From positions 1-7,889 of the forward strand of contig CALAFV010000036.1 of assembly GCA_937891445.1 (NCBI GenBank): a DNA stretch of 7,889 nt, read 5' to 3'. Source of the stretch: an uncultured Phycisphaerales bacterium (lineage in GTDB: Bacteria; Planctomycetota; Phycisphaerae; Phycisphaerales; UBA1924). Positions within the stretch are counted from its first letter, which is position 1. The number at the start of each line of letters is the position of its first letter. Positions 7,384 through 7,889 of this stretch are shown here, in pieces. The position numbers were made by a program, and so were the translations under genes. A model generated the notes under the pieces. It was not told where the DNA came from. It was given only the letters and a program-made list of their open reading frames with translations, and made no database searches.

Positions 7384-7889
7384 CTACTCCCCCCGCCCAA
7401 CCGACGCCCGCGCCGTCAGCACCGCCGCCGCCAGGATCAGCACACCCCCTACCGCCTGCACCGGGCTGATCCGCTCCCCCAGCAGCAACCACCCCACCGC
7501 CACCGTCGTCGCCGCCTCGCACGTCGAGAGCGTGGATGCCCGCACCGGCCCGACCCGCGCCAGCCCAGCGAGGAACGCCACGATCGCCACCACCGTCGCC
7601 ACCAGCGCCAGCCCACCGACCCCCGCCCAGCCCATCACCCCCGTCGGCAGCGCCGGCCCCTGCGCCACCGCCAGCGCCGCGTACGAACACGCCGCCCCCG
7701 TCACGACCACCGCCGACGCCGGCAGCGCCTCGGCCCCCTCCATCGCCCGCGTCCCCATCAGGATGTAGATCGAGTACACCACCGCCGCCCCCACCCCCAG
7801 CGCGATCCCCAGCCCCGACACCCCCTCCACCGGCCCCACCGTCAGCGCCCACCCCGCCAGCGCCACCCCGAACGCCACCCGCCGCCCCC
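7384..7889 (-). CDS. EamA/DMT-family transporter, C-terminal part (5' end outside window)
   Basis: The frame is open to the right edge, so the GTG at 7878 is an internal valine rather than a start. The visible 167 residues hold the end of the first EamA repeat (VAFGVALAGWALTVGP) and the whole second repeat: five hydrophobic spans beginning with GLGIALGVGAAVVYSIYILM. The near-terminal signature is STCEAATTVAVGWLLLGER, then a final span GGVLILAAAVL and a short polar tail ending at the TAG at 7386-7384. Full EamA proteins have ten spans and about 290-310 residues and usually export small metabolites; this copy appears intact at its 3' end. Its stop codon is 24 bases before the first glycosyltransferase ATG, suggesting one operon. 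The substrate cannot be read from sequence. A role in moving a lipid-linked sugar is possible by analogy with ArnE/ArnF of the same superfamily, but is only speculation. Confidence 0.9.
   Translation of the reverse strand, partial: GRRVAFGVALAGWALTVGPVEGVSGLGIALGVGAAVVYSIYILMGTRAMEGAEALPASAVVVTGAACSYAALAVAQGPALPTGVMGWAGVGGLALVATVVAIVAFLAGLARVGPVRASTLSTCEAATTVAVGWLLLGERISPVQAVGGVLILAAAVLTARASVGRGE

Noticed and set aside
6851..7768. Plus-strand ORF of 305 codons crossing two minus-strand genes
   Set aside because: It is Ser/Thr/Ala-rich without domains and spans the EamA-glycosyltransferase boundary, which is typical of an antisense shadow.
1..7889. CRISPR arrays, tRNA or rRNA genes, insertion sequences, attachment sites
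   Set aside because: I found no regularly spaced repeats, tRNA-like folds, transposase motifs or terminal inverted repeats on reading both strands; coding sequence fills the window.

Overview
All credible genes in this high-GC window lie on the minus strand, so the window reads right to left. It is fully packed: five genes, two of them cut by the window edges, with no gene-free stretch over about 150 bases. Codon third positions are strongly G/C. The protein families and promoter-like TACAAT/TACATT boxes would suit a high-GC environmental bacterium, perhaps a planctomycete of the Phycisphaerae type. That assignment is a low-confidence guess from style, because no taxonomic marker is present.

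Right half (3729-7889): the C-terminal part of an EamA/DMT-family membrane transporter, then two tandem paralogous multi-membrane-span GT-C type glycosyltransferases related to the AftB arabinofuranosyltransferase family. Gaps between these genes are about 24 and 37 bases, so they look like one transcription unit. The two transferases share an almost identical first extracytoplasmic loop containing the Asp-Asp motif, and a long soluble C-terminal domain. A plausible reading is envelope glycan decoration from lipid-linked sugars; the acceptor and donor are unknown.

Left half (1-3579): after a gap of about 150 bases holding a possible promoter comes a small protein, then a very large DUF4132-family protein that runs off the left edge. 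The small protein reads as a beta-grasp, ubiquitin/MoaD-like domain whose natural end appears to be a diglycine (LVGG). In this sequence a run of eight G's sits exactly at that point and carries the frame past the diglycine into a 28-residue tail. One G fewer would give a stop codon immediately after Gly-Gly.

The most interesting item is this pair: a candidate diglycine-ending ubiquitin-like protein next to, and overlapping, a DUF4132 giant protein of unknown biochemical function. No E1-, E2- or JAB-like gene is visible in the window, so any link to protein modification is a hypothesis.
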